Shown here: in pieces, positions 9,685-21,358 of the stretch
How positions within the stretch are numbered: position 1 is the stretch's first letter
Layout: the number at the start of each line of letters is the position of its first letter
Assembly: GCA_021234155.1 (NCBI GenBank)
Contig: JAJEKV010000008.1
Coordinates: 21,710,212 to 21,774,211 of the forward strand
Length of the DNA: 64,000 bases
Direction: 5' to 3'
From: Isoetes taiwanensis
Taxonomy: Eukaryota; Streptophyta; Lycopodiopsida; Isoetales; Isoetaceae
Translations under genes and position numbers: made by a program
Notes under the pieces: generated by a model
Told to the model about the DNA's origin: nothing
The model's database searches: none
The model's input: only the letters and a program-made list of their open reading frames with translations

Positions 9685-10840
9685 GGCCTCCACTCAGTCG
9701 GAACCACTCCTCTTAATATTCGAGGAAGATGGTTCAAGGAGAGTGGCTCTGCATGTGCTAGAGGCACTTGGGACAAAAATAGGAGAATAGAAAGTGCACG
9801 GAGTTGTAGAGAATGCAAGCCTTGGCTTCCTGCCTCGGGTTTCCCGTGGTTGTTGTAGGCCTCCACCCACCGGAGCCCCCCCCCTTCGCAATATTCGCCG
9901 AAGATGGTTCAAGGAGAGTGAGTCCGACCTGGTCGAGGCCACCGCTACGCATTACTGAGGAGAATTGGTCGGTTAAGGATTCTCGACTTTTGCAGTCGAG
10001 AATGCTTGGCTTCACTGTCTATATTCGACTTCGCAAGTCGAGAATGCCTTGGCCATCCCGAACCCGGGCTAGTACACATGGAGTGCCGGTTGGTTAGGCA
10101 TTCCCTTCGCTGGGAAGAATCACGCACTGTGCCTCTATGGTTCCCGTGGTTGTTGGTTGTAGAGGCCTCCACCCGGTCGAGCCCCCTCCGATATTCGGTC
10201 GGGAAGATGGTTCAAGGAGAGTGGCTCGATCGGATAGAGGCCACCACCACTAATGTGAGAATTGTGGCTAGAGATTCTCGACTAGCGAAGTCGAGAATGC
10301 GATCGTTGCCGTGTCAGAAGTTTTTCGACTTCGTAAGTCGAGAATGCCTTAGCCATCGAGAACCCCGATGGTACACATGGAGTGGTTAGTAAGGCATTCC
10401 CGACTCATGAGCCGAGAATGCATACAAAGAAGCTCTCAGGGTTTCCCCGTGGTTGTTGTAGAGGCCTCCACCCAATCGAGAGCCCATCCCCTTCGCAATA
10501 TTCGACGAAGAAGGTTCAAGGAGACGGGTCTTTGATTGGGTAGAGGCCATCTAATTTCACAAATGAGAATTGGAGTTAGCAGAGTTGGCCCCTGGCAGAC
10601 AAGAAAACACTTCCCTTCGCAATGTCCGGTGAAGATAGAAGGAGAGTGTTTAAGACTGTCTCAAGCAGCCAGCTCTAGAGTGCACTAGAGCTCTGCGTTT
10701 TTCTCGACTCACGAAGTCGAGAAAGCGCCAAAGAATCCCGGGTGGTTAAGTCGCCGAGGCCTCCACCCACGGAGCAGTCCTCTTCGCAATATTCGGCGAG
10801 CATGGTTCAAGGAGAGTGACTGTGACCGGGTGGAGGCACC
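9685..10840. repeat. Five foldback units in a tandem arrangement of about 300 bp
   Basis: Units at 9685-9765, 9858-9943, 10162-10245, 10461-10548 and 10757-10840. Each is GGCCTCCACCC..., a C-rich arm, CAATATTCG, GGTTCAAGGAGAGTG, then the complementary arm ending GAGGCC. The last three units are 296-304 bp apart. Arms covary: CCCAATC pairs with GATTGGG in unit 4; GCCTCCACCC with GGGTGGAGGC and CAGTC with GACTG in unit 5; GGTCGAGCC with GGCTCGATC in unit 3. The spacers contain the CTCGACT palindromes. An 80-90 nt imperfect foldback is the size of a plant microRNA precursor, but no mature product can be named. Confidence 0.65.
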
Positions 10841-11055
10841 CTTGACGCACAAAAGGGCTATTGACAGAGTGACATTCTCGACTCAACGAAGTCGCAGAAG
10901 GTCAAGTAGCAGTTTAAAAAGAATGTGAAGACATTGGGTAGCCGCGGTGCAATCTGGATCATGAAGTCGAGAATCCCTCAATCGGGCCAGCGTTCCAGAG
11001 TGTACACTCCCTCTTCGCCCGGAAGTCGAGAAGTTCTCACTTCGAAGTCGAGAAG
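9979..11055. repeat. CTCGACT-family palindromes between and after the foldback units
   Basis: Members at 9979-10003, 10023-10045, 10274-10298, 10322-10345, 10395-10420, 10699-10724, 10875-10899 and a doubled one at 11022-11055. Typical form ATTCTCGACT-loop-AGTCGAGAAT. The family is not seen after about 11.1 kb except for single half-sites. Confidence 0.75.
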
Positions 11056-11099
11056 AAGGCCCGGTACTTCGGACTATTGGCAAGCTGAAGTATTCTCAA

Positions 11100-13840
11100 C
11101 TCGCCACTTTCCTCGCATGTCTCCCCGCAGGGAGGATATGCCGTGAGTTAGAAATGCATTCTGCGGAAGCAATTCCTATTCTTAGTTCTTCTTGGGAGAA
11201 AAACATTCCTAGTTATGTTCATTTATGAAACATTCTTTAGACAGTTTAGCTATATCTTTGTGAATCTCTTCTCATTAATGCTCGCAATATCTTTACTTCC
11301 TAACACTGTCTCGATGATTTCTATCTCGTTTTTGCTTGCTACTACTCTAACCACTATTCTCACTTGTGCCTCGCACAATGTATACAATTCAACCACAAGC
11401 AAGAAAAAGATAACAAAAACAGTAAAAACAATACAAAAGGAAAACAGATAATGAGAGAGATTAGTGAGATTAATGAGAAAAAACAGAGAAAAAGTGGAGA
11501 CAAAATGAGATTAATGAGAAAACAAAGAACAAGGTCTGGAGAAATGAGATTAAAAAGGGTATGATATTACAAAACATACCCGGAAGATTTGGTCGGATGA
11601 GGAGGAGGCTTCCTGTTCGATTCCATGTAGGTATAGTCGTTCGCAGCGTGAATAAGGATTTGTCGGTCACGTAAATTGTATCGTCGGGGATTAATAAGAG
11701 CCTCTAACAGCAGAATATAAGTAAAAATGCAAGAAAGGACTTACGTAAAACTAAAAAAGCAAAGACTAAAAGGGCCTCACTTTTCTTTCGCAGGAAGTAG
11801 CTCGAACACTCAATCTGCGAGAACTTGGCTACCGGAGGCGCCCGATCCGTGGACACTGCCTTTGTCATAAGATGGCCTTGGAATGGTTTCCGTTCGGTCG
11901 ATCGCTGACGGATAAGCGGCTTAAGGAAAAAAATGAGCTTAAGAGTGATCAGAGAAAACAGGGGAAGAAGTATGGTCTGGGGAGAGGAAGAGGGTGAGAT
12001 ATGAAAGGTTAGGTTATATATATTTATATATGTTATCTTATCACTCATATATATATATATATATATATACAAGTCGGTCAGGATTACGACATGGCCGCTT
12101 TCAGCCTCCCGAGGAGCCGCCACGCCATGACAAGATATGAAAGGTTAGGTTATATATATTTATATATGTTATCTTATCACTCATATATATATATATATAT
12201 ATATACAAGTCTTAGGTAAAGTTGAACTAAAGTCGAACTATAATTAAAGAGGTCAAAGTCAAAGTATTAATTAATGCATGTATAAATACATACGGAAAAA
12301 AATATAATTTAGGCTAAGAAGATCCATTCTAACAAAGCTCATGAGATAAACAAATTGATTTAATCTGAACAATTAACATAAAGAAATTGAAGTCTTTAAG
12401 TATTAATTAATGCATGTATAAATACATACGGAAAAAAATATAAAATGAATTCAAGTGTTTAGCAATATATCTTAATATTCTCACATATTTGCTTAAGCTT
12501 CCTAGAACCTTGCGCATTAACATCAGAGAGTGCATCTTCTCAAGATCTTCCTTCACCTTTCAACATTTCTTTTGATTCCATGGAATGCACCTTCTTAGTA
12601 CATTTCTTCACCCTTCAACATTTATTTCGATTCCATCAAGGTATCAAGTATTTGTACTATGATGGAGTGGTTTCCAAATAGACCGAAGCATCATTAGTTT
12701 GGCAGATGATGCCCTCCTTGTAGCATAGTTGTTAACTTCGAAACATGTGTCTTTGAACTGTTCAAAATGGATCAAACGGCCATCTAGAATCCAAAATAAT
12801 TACCAGGTCAGCATGTTGAAGGTAATCCATTTCCTAATAGCAATTTACTGACCAGCATGAAAGATTCTCTTAAATTTCTAAGATTTACAATACACTGGAG
12901 ATTTTATGAAGATTCCTCTAGATTTTTCGAGATTCCGTCAAAATCAAACAGCATTTAGTCCCATCAAATGCTCATGTGCTATCTGTTGTATATACTTCCT
13001 CAGAAATCCAACAAAACAACTGTTTATTCACCTCCATAATCAAATAAATCTTAATGTTTAGCCTATAAAGTCATAAAGCCTGTTTTATATGATCGTATTT
13101 AACATGCATGAAAATGATAAAATTGTTTAGCTATAAACATGTGGTAGGTAGGTGGGTGGTAGAATATATTGTCTAGCAATGAAAAGATGGTGAAAATACT
13201 CGAGATTTTGATTGAAATGATGTTTTGCATTTAAAATTTCATGATCATTTGCATAAGATTCTGTCAACGATTCTATAGTGTAGGTAGGTGGGTGGTAGAA
13301 TATATTGTCTAGCAATGAAAAGATGGTGAAAATACTCGAGATTTTGATTGAAATGATGTTTTGCATTTAAAATTTCATGATCATTTGCATAAGATTGTAA
13401 AACCAACAACATCTAAAAGTCATAAAGTAAGTTCAAGCATTGAGCATTGACATGGTTGTCAACTGGTCCTACTACTATTCTTACTTACACCACATAGAAC
13501 TAGAACACATGATTCCTTGAAAATATCCCAGCACATATTTTTTTTCGAACATTGATTTGTCAATGCCACTCAAACATAAGTTTCATATAAACTGTCCAAG
13601 ATACCATGAAGATTCTCAGACTTTGCAAAGGACCTTGTACATAGTTCTCTAAGATTCACCAAGATACATTTTTACTTTTGATATGGATGTTGCATAAACA
13701 ACTTCTACTACTTCTCTAAGCATAATTGGGCTCCTCTAATATGCATAAGAACAATATATTTTGTTTTTTGTGTCTATAGTGTTTTAAGGTCGGCCAATAG
13801 AAGTCAACTTGGTCTCCATAAGATCAAAATAAAAAAGAGA
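11100..13840. other. AT-rich non-coding region
   Basis: No credible gene. It contains (AT)n runs at 12046-12070 and 12183-12206, the second being the 136-bp copy of the first, and further 136-bp duplications at 12262 and 13144. Long TTTCTT and AAGATT stretches look intronic or intergenic. Confidence 0.5.
12046..12206. repeat. (AT)n microsatellite, present twice
   Basis: Two AT runs of about 24 bp, in copies starting 136 bp apart. Confidence 0.85.
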
Positions 13841-13906
13841 TGAATGGCATAGCAAATCGATCACCAATAACATGTCTAGATCATCTAACAATGTGTGATA
13901 ACATAT

Positions 13907-14394
13907 TTACCTGGCGAGAAAACGAGCATATGCTAGAAGATGATGCCGATACCCTTTGGGGGAATTCTTGGCTATTGAAGATGCCATTTGAGATTCCAAG
14001 TGTGCACGAGTCTGATTTTTTTCTTCAGTTAAAGTTCTGTAAGAAGGTGGCCCAGTGAACTGAACTGCATGTTTGTCCATATATGATGTGAAAAGGTTGA
14101 TAAAATTGCTCGCCTTCCCCATGGAATAATCTTTTCACCAAATTGCCCTGATTTTTTTCTTCAGTTAAAGTTCTGTAAGAAGGTGGCCCAGTGAACTGAA
14201 CTGCATGTTTGTCCATATATGATGTGAAAAGGTTGATAAAATTGCTCGCCTTCCCCATGGAATAATCTTTTCACCAAATTGCCCCCTTACGCTTTGATAG
14301 ATGCAAGTTCTCCTCCGCAAATGATTGAGAGCGGACCATGTACTCACGAAATTTGATGTCGAAAGGCATCATTCGCTACTCTAAGCCAAAGATT
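13907..14394 (-). pseudogene. Exon-like fragment of unknown protein
   Basis: The minus-strand frame reads [20 protein letters not shown], then [13 protein letters not shown], then [20 protein letters not shown]. An upstream piece in another frame reads IMPFDIKFREYMVRSQSFAE. It looks coding but I do not recognise the family. The 136-bp duplication at 14012/14148 repeats the middle. Confidence 0.25.
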
Positions 14395-14539
14395 TCATGC
14401 CAATATGGAAAAGAAATGCATATCCATTTGCCAAAATGATGGCGAGCCAGCTCGTGAGAGTCTAAAAAAGTAAATAACCTTTGTGTCAATGTGCCTGAAG
14501 AAGATCCCACACACATGCATTGTTGCCCCTCCTGTGAGG

Positions 14540-14800
14540 AAAAGCAAATTCCATCCTCCATCACAGTCCATAAAAGCTGCTGCTGAACCTACCAGAATGC
14601 TTGGCAAAGCTCTTGCACCACACAATGTGCCTGAAGAAGATCCCTTGATAACCCGTGCGCTGAAGCCATAGGAGGAAAAGCAAATTCCATCCTCCATCAC
14701 AGTCCATAAAAGCTGCTGCTGAACCTACCAGAATGCTTGGCAAAGCTCTCCTTCATGGTGTACCCAAACTGAGATTGTACTTGATAACCCGTGCGCTGAA
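14540..14800 (-). pseudogene. Hydrophobic exon-like fragment
   Basis: The minus-strand frame contains LPSILVGSAAAFMDCDGGWN and then LLFLTGGATMHVCGIFFRHI, two hydrophobic stretches around a GGW motif. This resembles the end of a multi-spanning transporter, but I cannot assign a family. Several 136-bp duplications scramble it. Confidence 0.2.
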
Positions 14801-15298
14801 GCCATAGTAAAAGTTGGGCTAAATGCTATTATAGAAGCACTAAACCGATTAACAAATGAGCCCATATTCCAAATAGAAGCTGGGATCTAAGTCAAAGAAA
14901 AGCTGAAACAAATACCACTCCAAACGCCTTTCGCCAGATCGATTATAAGATGAACTCATATTTCCAATAGAAGCTGAGATCTAAGACAGGGATAGGCCGA
15001 CACAAATACCGCATCATATCTGCAAATGAGAGAAAATAAAAAATAGAAGTAGGTTGTTAGTATCGCCATAACCAACACAACACGTAGGAGGTCAAATGAG
15101 AGAAAATAAAAAAATAGAAGTAGGTTGTTACCGTGATAGAGGAGAGCAGAGCTTCAAAAAGGCACAAAATCAGAAGAAATTTTCTCGTGGAGGATTATCG
15201 CCGCTACTATACATATCATGTATTAAATTGCCACGACTCCTATTAAACTTTTGTTATTTACCCAAGTCACCTCAACTCACCGCCACCTCAAAATATTA

Positions 15299-15660
15299 TT
15301 AATTATGATCTTGAGCGGTGGCATATTTTCTGTTATTCCGATATAACCCGTGAATCAACATACTACAAGTGACAAAATTAGAGGGCAGCCTTTTTTTTTT
15401 CCATGTCCAAACAATGTGGTAAGCTTTCTCAAAGCATCTATCCTTGCAAAGCCCTTCAATCATAAATGCTTTGGGCCATTTTCTCAAGAATGAGAAGGCC
15501 CGCCATAGCATCGACACCGAGAAGCAAATCAATAAGATTATTGTAGGAATATATATTATGCCTAACACCTTGATTGATTTGCGACCCATTCTAAAAAAAC
15601 AACAAACCAAGTCGGTGATCCCTCGTGTTCGGGAGCACTTTGCAAACGATGCCGACAAGC
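15299..15660 (-). pseudogene. PPR protein fragment
   Basis: On the minus strand the frame reads AFMIEGLCKDRCFEKAYHIV followed by KKKRLPSNFVTCSMLIHGLY, which fits the 35-residue pentatricopeptide repeat with its LI-x-GL-C/Y signature. An upstream repeat in another frame reads SYNNLIDLLLGVDAMAGLLI, so a frameshift separates the two. PPR proteins bind organellar RNA. Only about two repeats survive and no start or targeting peptide is visible, so this is a relic. Confidence 0.5.
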
Positions 15661-16199
15661 ATACTTTATGTTCACCGCCCTAATTGTTCCAAAGAACTGC
15701 ATGGGCAGCTATATTCTCAATGCGAATGTAGAGAGCTTCTTCAATGCGGCTCGCCCCGAGAACTAAATGAAGGGCGGTCATTTTTCTTATTGAAACCGAA
15801 TGATCCGATAAAGGTGGGAACAGAAACCATGGGACCGCTCGCCGAGGAAAGTAGAACCGCCATCGAGGGTGAGTATTACCATAGCCGACGCCTATCCGCT
15901 TCCTATCTCCTTTGGAAGCTAAACATTTTCGCCAAAACCGAGAAGGGGAAAGACTTTTGTCACCGTGATTCTTGGCCTGTGGACTCACCGAACCGTTGCT
16001 TGCTTCAGATGCCTAGTAATTGAGTTAAGGTCTTGAGAAGAAAACGCCAGAAAAAATCAAGTTTGTTTTCAGACCTCGCTTTGAACCCTGTAAATTGGAA
16101 TGAACCACACCAAAGCATCTAAGAAATTCAATAGAACAGTGTATAAAGCTTACCGGATAGCATGAATCAAATGTGGTTGGATTTCAACAAGCAAGAATC

Positions 16200-16860
16200 A
16201 AATGCTTCAGCTTGCAAAGCGCAAAGCCCAGATCAAGCCCAGATCGCATTGTCTTTCCCCTGCAGAGCCGTCAAGAAGGGCCACCGCAAGCATCACAACG
16301 CTTCTGTGGAGCCGATAATGCTGTAGGGAACTATAGGCAGCTTCATGGCATTGAAACGACAGAGCATAGTATGAAGAGATCGCATTGTCTTTCCCCTGCA
16401 GAGCCGTCAAGAAGGGCCACCGCAAGCATCACAACGCTTCTGTGGAGCCGATAATGCTGTAGGGAACTATAGGCAGCTTCATGGCATTGAAACGACAGAG
16501 CATAGTATGAAGAACTATAGTCCGAGCAAACAAGTTTCATACCATCGGCAACAACAAAGCTCCATGGCTCCAAATAAAAAGGACTGCCGCCGCAACAACG
16601 TGATGGTGGAAAGGCTAAATATCCGTATGGTTGATTTAACAAAAAGCCGTAAGTGATGCAGAACTGGGCATAAGCTCCACCGGCATTATGCGCAAAGGAG
16701 TAGCTTCAAAAACATGGCCAAATCCGTCGCACATAGGTGAATGCAAATCCAGCGCTGCCCGCCCAAAGAATCTCTTAGAAAGCCATAAACTGATGCAAAA
16801 AAGAAATAAATGAGAAAAGAAAATGACACATGGAAAAATAGAGTGGCACTGGCACATCAC
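16200..16860 (-). pseudogene. Possible exon debris, unrecognised
   Basis: Minus-strand frames with NQPYGYLAFPPSRCCGGSPF and VVADGMKLVCSDYSSSYYAL are longer than expected for AT-rich surroundings, but no family is recognised. The 136-bp duplication at 16241/16377 repeats part of it. Confidence 0.2.
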
Positions 16861-16899
16861 CCCAAAAGGTTAAATTAATGATGAAAAATATGACATATG

Positions 16900-17165
16900 A
16901 TATAGAGACACCTCTTAAGCAGCATTTAATTTGATTGACTTTTTTAGATGGTCAAGATTAAATTTTTAAATCTGACGGTGTAGATCAAAAGCCCCAAATA
17001 AAGGGGGCTTTTATCTGGGCCATCGATCTTGCATGTTCGACGGCCGAGATCAATCTCTACATAACAAGGTCAGGACGAGGTGGCTGCATTAGAACCATCG
17101 ATTTCATAATCGATGGTTGTGATCAATCTCTATATAACAAGGGGGGTGCTTAAGTAATTGTATAT
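16900..17165. repeat. Diverged tandem repeat with short hairpins
   Basis: GATCAATCTCTACATAACAA at about 17048 recurs as GATCAATCTCTATATAACAA at about 17121, each preceded by a CCATCGAT block. A hairpin AAAAGCCCC...GGGGGCTTTT lies at 16988-17013. This may be a piece of an unidentified element. Confidence 0.4.
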
Positions 17166-17187
17166 ATATAACAGATAATGCATTTAC

Positions 17188-17415
17188 ATTTTTTTCATTT
17201 CATATTTTGTTTGATCTAATTTCGTTGCAAATGATTTTCATGCCGACACGTGTTGTGGTTCAGCCTTATATTAGAAAAGCGAAGACTGTATCTGTATGCA
17301 CCAACAGAAACGTCATTTTCATTTCTTCGGCTTGAATGGGGATTCTGTGCAACAGCGGCAGCCTTTCCTGCGCCCATAACGGTAAGAATCATAACGGTAT
17401 GGAATAATTAAGTCT
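17188..17415 (+). repeat. Diverged direct repeat, copy 1 (partner 19506-19720)
   Basis: Shares a long stretch with 19506-19720: TTTTGTTTGATCTAATTTCG, then ATTTTCATGCCG, then GGCTTGAATGGGGATTCT. The copies differ by substitutions and small indels and are 2.3 kb apart in the same direction. They could be ends of an old non-autonomous LTR element; I see no primer-binding site. Confidence 0.5.
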
Positions 17416-17716
17416 CTTGTCCAAACTTTCTTAAATTTTTGTATGGACATAACATAGTTGATTTGCATGCGATACAAAGCTAAACTACGAGGTACTTCTT
17501 GTTCTTGATAAGTTGCAGCCGTGATTTGATTAGCACTGATTTTTTTGTTCTTGTATATGAGCGTTAATGTTGGTTGTTCGATTTTGGTGGTCTCGATGGC
17601 TCGTGCTGAAAATAATCTTGCTTTAGATTAGTTGTGATCCTAAACAAACCCTAAACAAATTGTAGTTGCAAGGTAGGTTGCCCTCATGAGGGTTCAAAAA
17701 GCATTTTGAAAAGTGA

Positions 17717-17841
17717 CCTCGTGGAGTGGGGAGGGGGTTTTTGGAAATCAACCCCTTGGTGGCCATCCAGGAGTGGAGCCACCAAGGGGTTTATTTCTGA
17801 AAATCCCTGAGCCAATGCGGTTAAGCCAAATGTCCACGAGG
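17717..17841. repeat. Nested foldback element
   Basis: AACCCCTTGGTGGC at 17750-17763 pairs perfectly with GCCACCAAGGGGTT at 17778-17791. GAAAT/ATTTC extends the stem, and CCTCGTGGA (about 17718) pairs with TCCACGAGG (about 17832) outside it. This is a compact foldback of about 125 bp, with no target-site duplication that I can confirm. Confidence 0.55.
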
Positions 17842-18516
17842 CCAAATTTTTAGTAAAAGAAAAAAAAATTTGTTTTATGTTTTTCTTTCTCTTTTTTCTT
17901 TTCTGGCGAGCTATGGAGATGGTGTGGTGAGCTTTTTGCTTGCGCCTCAAGACATAATGTTTTACTATCTATTTTTTGACGGATTTGGTGGCGCCAGACT
18001 ATAACCTTTCTATTGATCCATTGTTGTTCCAAGATCCATCTCCTTTGTGGCAACAACAAATTTTCTTGCTTCTGTGGGGCACAAAGCTCTTGCATTCTGC
18101 TTCTAGGTTATGTTTTTATGGATTTGGTAGCGAGGCAGTCCTTTAATTCAAGCCTTACTTAGTTTTGATGCAAATCTTGGTTGATGTATTCAAAATCTTC
18201 GCTCGAGGTTTGTTTCTTGAAAAGGAGAGTAGTTCTTTGGCAAAATTTATTGAAGTAGTGTTGGAAACCTGAAGAGAAAAGACCCGATCATTTCATCTGT
18301 TCATGCTTTTAATTTATGTTTTACTTGGAACTCTATGTGCACTGAAACCTAAAATGGAAGCCTTTAAAGTTTGAAGTGGAAACTGTTTTGAAGTGGTTTA
18401 TTGTTTTGAACAAAAGCATAATAAAATAAAAAAATAGGCCTTGTGGACATTTATGTACTAAAATAAGAAGCATTGCTACTTATATTTTCTTCTTGCTTGT
18501 CTAGTATCATCATTAT

Positions 18517-18677
18517 TTTAAAGGTTCTTCCCTTGAAAACCTTTCGAGGCATGGGTTTTTTAATCCTAGTAGTAATGGTTGTATTAGGCCATTGTACGGG
18601 TCCCATGGCGTCTTGGTTTTCGTGGACATTAAAAAATCTATTCTATTCTATTCTATTCTATTCTATTCTATTCTATG
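18517..18677 (+). mobile_element. 3' end of LINE family 2 with (TTCTA)n tail
   Basis: Contains TTCCCTTGAAAACCTTTCGA, GGGTTTTTTAATCCTAGTAG and GGTCCCATGG...CGTGGACATTAAAA, then (TTCTA)n. The same blocks in the same order occur at 37660-37823, and the GGTCCCAT...CGTGGACGTTAAAAT part at 35778-35860 on the other strand. A shared 3' end running into a short tandem repeat is typical of non-LTR retrotransposons. Confidence 0.65.
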
Positions 18678-18689
18678 CCTTGTGCAACT

Positions 18690-19505
18690 AAGACTTTATA
18701 GGTTGATTGATCACATCTATTTTTGCCTTATTCATTTTTTAATATTTTTATAAAGAAATTTCTCTTTTTTTATATAAGCCTGAAAAAGAAGGCAATTTCA
18801 ACTGGATTCTTTTGATTTCATTCTTTTGATTTCTTTTGATTCTTTTGATTTCATATATATTTGCTTATAAATACACATAGCAGCAAATACTACATTGAAT
18901 GGCCAAACCTATAGCTCCTCAACGTATGGTTTGCACCAATGGTATATGCAACATGCAAAGGTATGCAACATGCAAAGGCAGGCTTTTTGCAAATGCTGCC
19001 ATCAAGATTCTTCAACAATTATTTAATGGTTGTTTTTTTTCTAAATGGGGCTCACATGTTTTAGGTTTGCACCAATGGTATATGCAACATGCACATATAA
19101 ATCTACTTTAGCAGATGGACCACCTGCTTATTTGCTTGCTCTCTATGTAAAAAAAATTTTAATGGTTGTTTTTTTTCTAAATGGGATGCACATGTTTTAG
19201 TCTAGGTTAAAGCCATTCAGCACCATGCACATATAAATCTACTTTAGCAGATGGACCACCTGCTTATTTGCTTGCTCTCTATGTAAAAAAAAAAAAAACT
19301 TTTAAATCCGTTCAAACAGACTTTCACCCTTCATGGACTTTTGCAAAGACCACTTCGGGCCAATATGCCACCTTTAAGCCAAAACAGTGTATATTTGACT
19401 TAAGCCTTAAAATGGTCAACATTTACCCAAGCTAAAAAAATTACCAGATTCTACAATTTACAAGCAAGTTTCAAATCCTTAGAGAGCTTATCACTCATAT
19501 GTAAT
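18690..19505. other. No gene; AT-rich with three 136-bp-offset duplications
   Basis: Short runs of TTTTGATT and an 18-bp tandem repeat (GTATGCAACATGCAAAG) at about 18941-18976. Nothing coding. Confidence 0.5.
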
Positions 19506-19720
19506 GCAGTTTCATTTTTTTCATTTCAGATTTTGTTTGATCTAATTTCGTTGTAAAATGATTTTCATGCCGAACCGTGTTGTGGTTCAAATTTTTATAT
19601 TAGAAAAAGCTTAAGATCAGATTCAGATGCACCAACGGAAACGCCATTTTCATTTCTTGGCTTGAATGGGGATTCTCAGGTAACAGCTGGCACTCTTTCC
19701 GCGCCATAACGGAAGAATCG
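19506..19720 (+). repeat. Diverged direct repeat, copy 2 (partner 17188-17415)
   Basis: See the partner at 17188. The best-conserved parts are TTTTGTTTGATCTAATTTCG and GGCTTGAATGGGGATTCT. Confidence 0.5.
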
Positions 19721-21358
19721 AAACCAAATGTGGGATTTTTGGGTAGGAAACCAAAAGAAAGAAAATCTCCATCGCCACATGGAAATTTTTCCATGCATCA
19801 TCCGATTCAGGACAAAAATAGAGAACGGGAGCTTAGAATCACGGATTTGGAGCGTAACAAGAGGAAAAGAATCAAGAAACAAGGGTTCTTCGTGGTGGTC
19901 TTCTTTGCTTCATTTACACTTCATTAGGCATAGAAGCAGCGTCAAGATGTGTCAAATCTAGAGGGCAAAGGGCCATTGCTCGCAATCCGGCCATTGCTTC
20001 CGCCCGCCGGACGAGGGCTTCGAAATATATGAAGCAAGCCTCGTGATCCGGGTCAGCCGATGTTGAGGACCGTGTGATTTGAGCTTGAGAAAAAGCCCCG
20101 CCATTTGCATATTATCTCGCTGGCCTCTCGCAAAATGGGGCAAATTACAAGCAAGAGAAAGCATGCGAAAATTTTTCCAACAGGCCTGTGTTTACCCTAA
20201 TGGATGGATTTTTGTTTCGCTAATTCTAGTCTCATTTCCCGTGACTCGAGAACCGGTCCCATTAGCATCCCAAGGTGGACGAATTTTATGAGGCAAATAA
20301 ATGCATTTTGTGTCGAGTAGGCAAGCCCTAATCCGCATGCATTGTTTCTTCTCTTCCCCGCATTTGTTGTCAGAGAGGAGAAATGAGATGCAAGCTTCCC
20401 TCTTTTTTTCGGTTAAATCGCCTATTTTTCTGCTAAATCAGCCTGAGATTTCAAGATAGAGGAGCTGGAAAATTACATCGATTCTTACGCTTTGGGCTCA
20501 AGCAAGCTTTCTCCTTGGGGACTCGTGTTCGTTGTCAACCTGAATCAAACCCTTCTTTTTTTTTTTTTTTACGTAAATTAAAGCTCGGTTATGGTCACCG
20601 ATAAGCAATGCTAAGGGACTCTTTCGCTTTCGTTTTGATTTAAAACATTGCACTTCTTGGGGATCCGGATTTGAGATCTATATCAAGGACATCGCCGCTA
20701 TACACGCTTTGCCGATTTGATCATGCCGACGGAGAAAATGATAAGCCCAAACCGTTGTGTTTTGGATCTTTTGTTGTGGGTTTTTTCCGCAACTCCGCCC
20801 AACACATGAGGGTTTGAAATTTTGCCCACAAACCGGGCTTGTGTGCCATGATTTGTAAGGCCCATGGAACTGATTTTGTAGACCCCAAAACGGGGCTTGG
20901 TCTTGTTTAGAGCGTGGCATTTAGCCCGATGATCACATGGGGGTAAGTTGCAAATAGAAAGGCCCGCAAGCTTCAATTGATGTGTAGTCTTTGTTTTAGA
21001 TCTTAGGCTGATCACAGGAGGCAAGTTCCTCTTTAGTTTTTAAAATGTTTGTCTGGCAAATTTCAAATGGAAAATGAGTGGAGCTCTCTCTTCTAACAAA
21101 GTGAGATTTGTAATAGAAGATTTTTGTGGGATTTGTGAGTACTCTGATCACAGGAGGCAAGTTCCTCTTTAGTTTTTAAAATGTTTGTCTGGCAAATTTC
21201 AAATGGAAAATGAGTGGAGCTCTCTCTCATGGTACCCAGCGTTGCTGCTGGGCATAATTTGGGAACCTCTAAATGTGTTGAGCCTCTTTGTTTCCCAAAG
21301 CGAGCCACTTTGTTTCTCCAACATAGCTTTTTGTTCTGCCCGGCAATCTTGAACTATA
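19721..21358. other. No gene recognised upstream of the Helitron
   Basis: Only short frames. One poly-T run at about 20557-20571 and two 136-bp duplications (21008, 21228). Confidence 0.45.

Noticed and set aside
9658-10389. Several frames of 65-127 residues on both strands
   Set aside because: They run through the foldback repeats and differ between units, so structure and not coding is the conserved feature.
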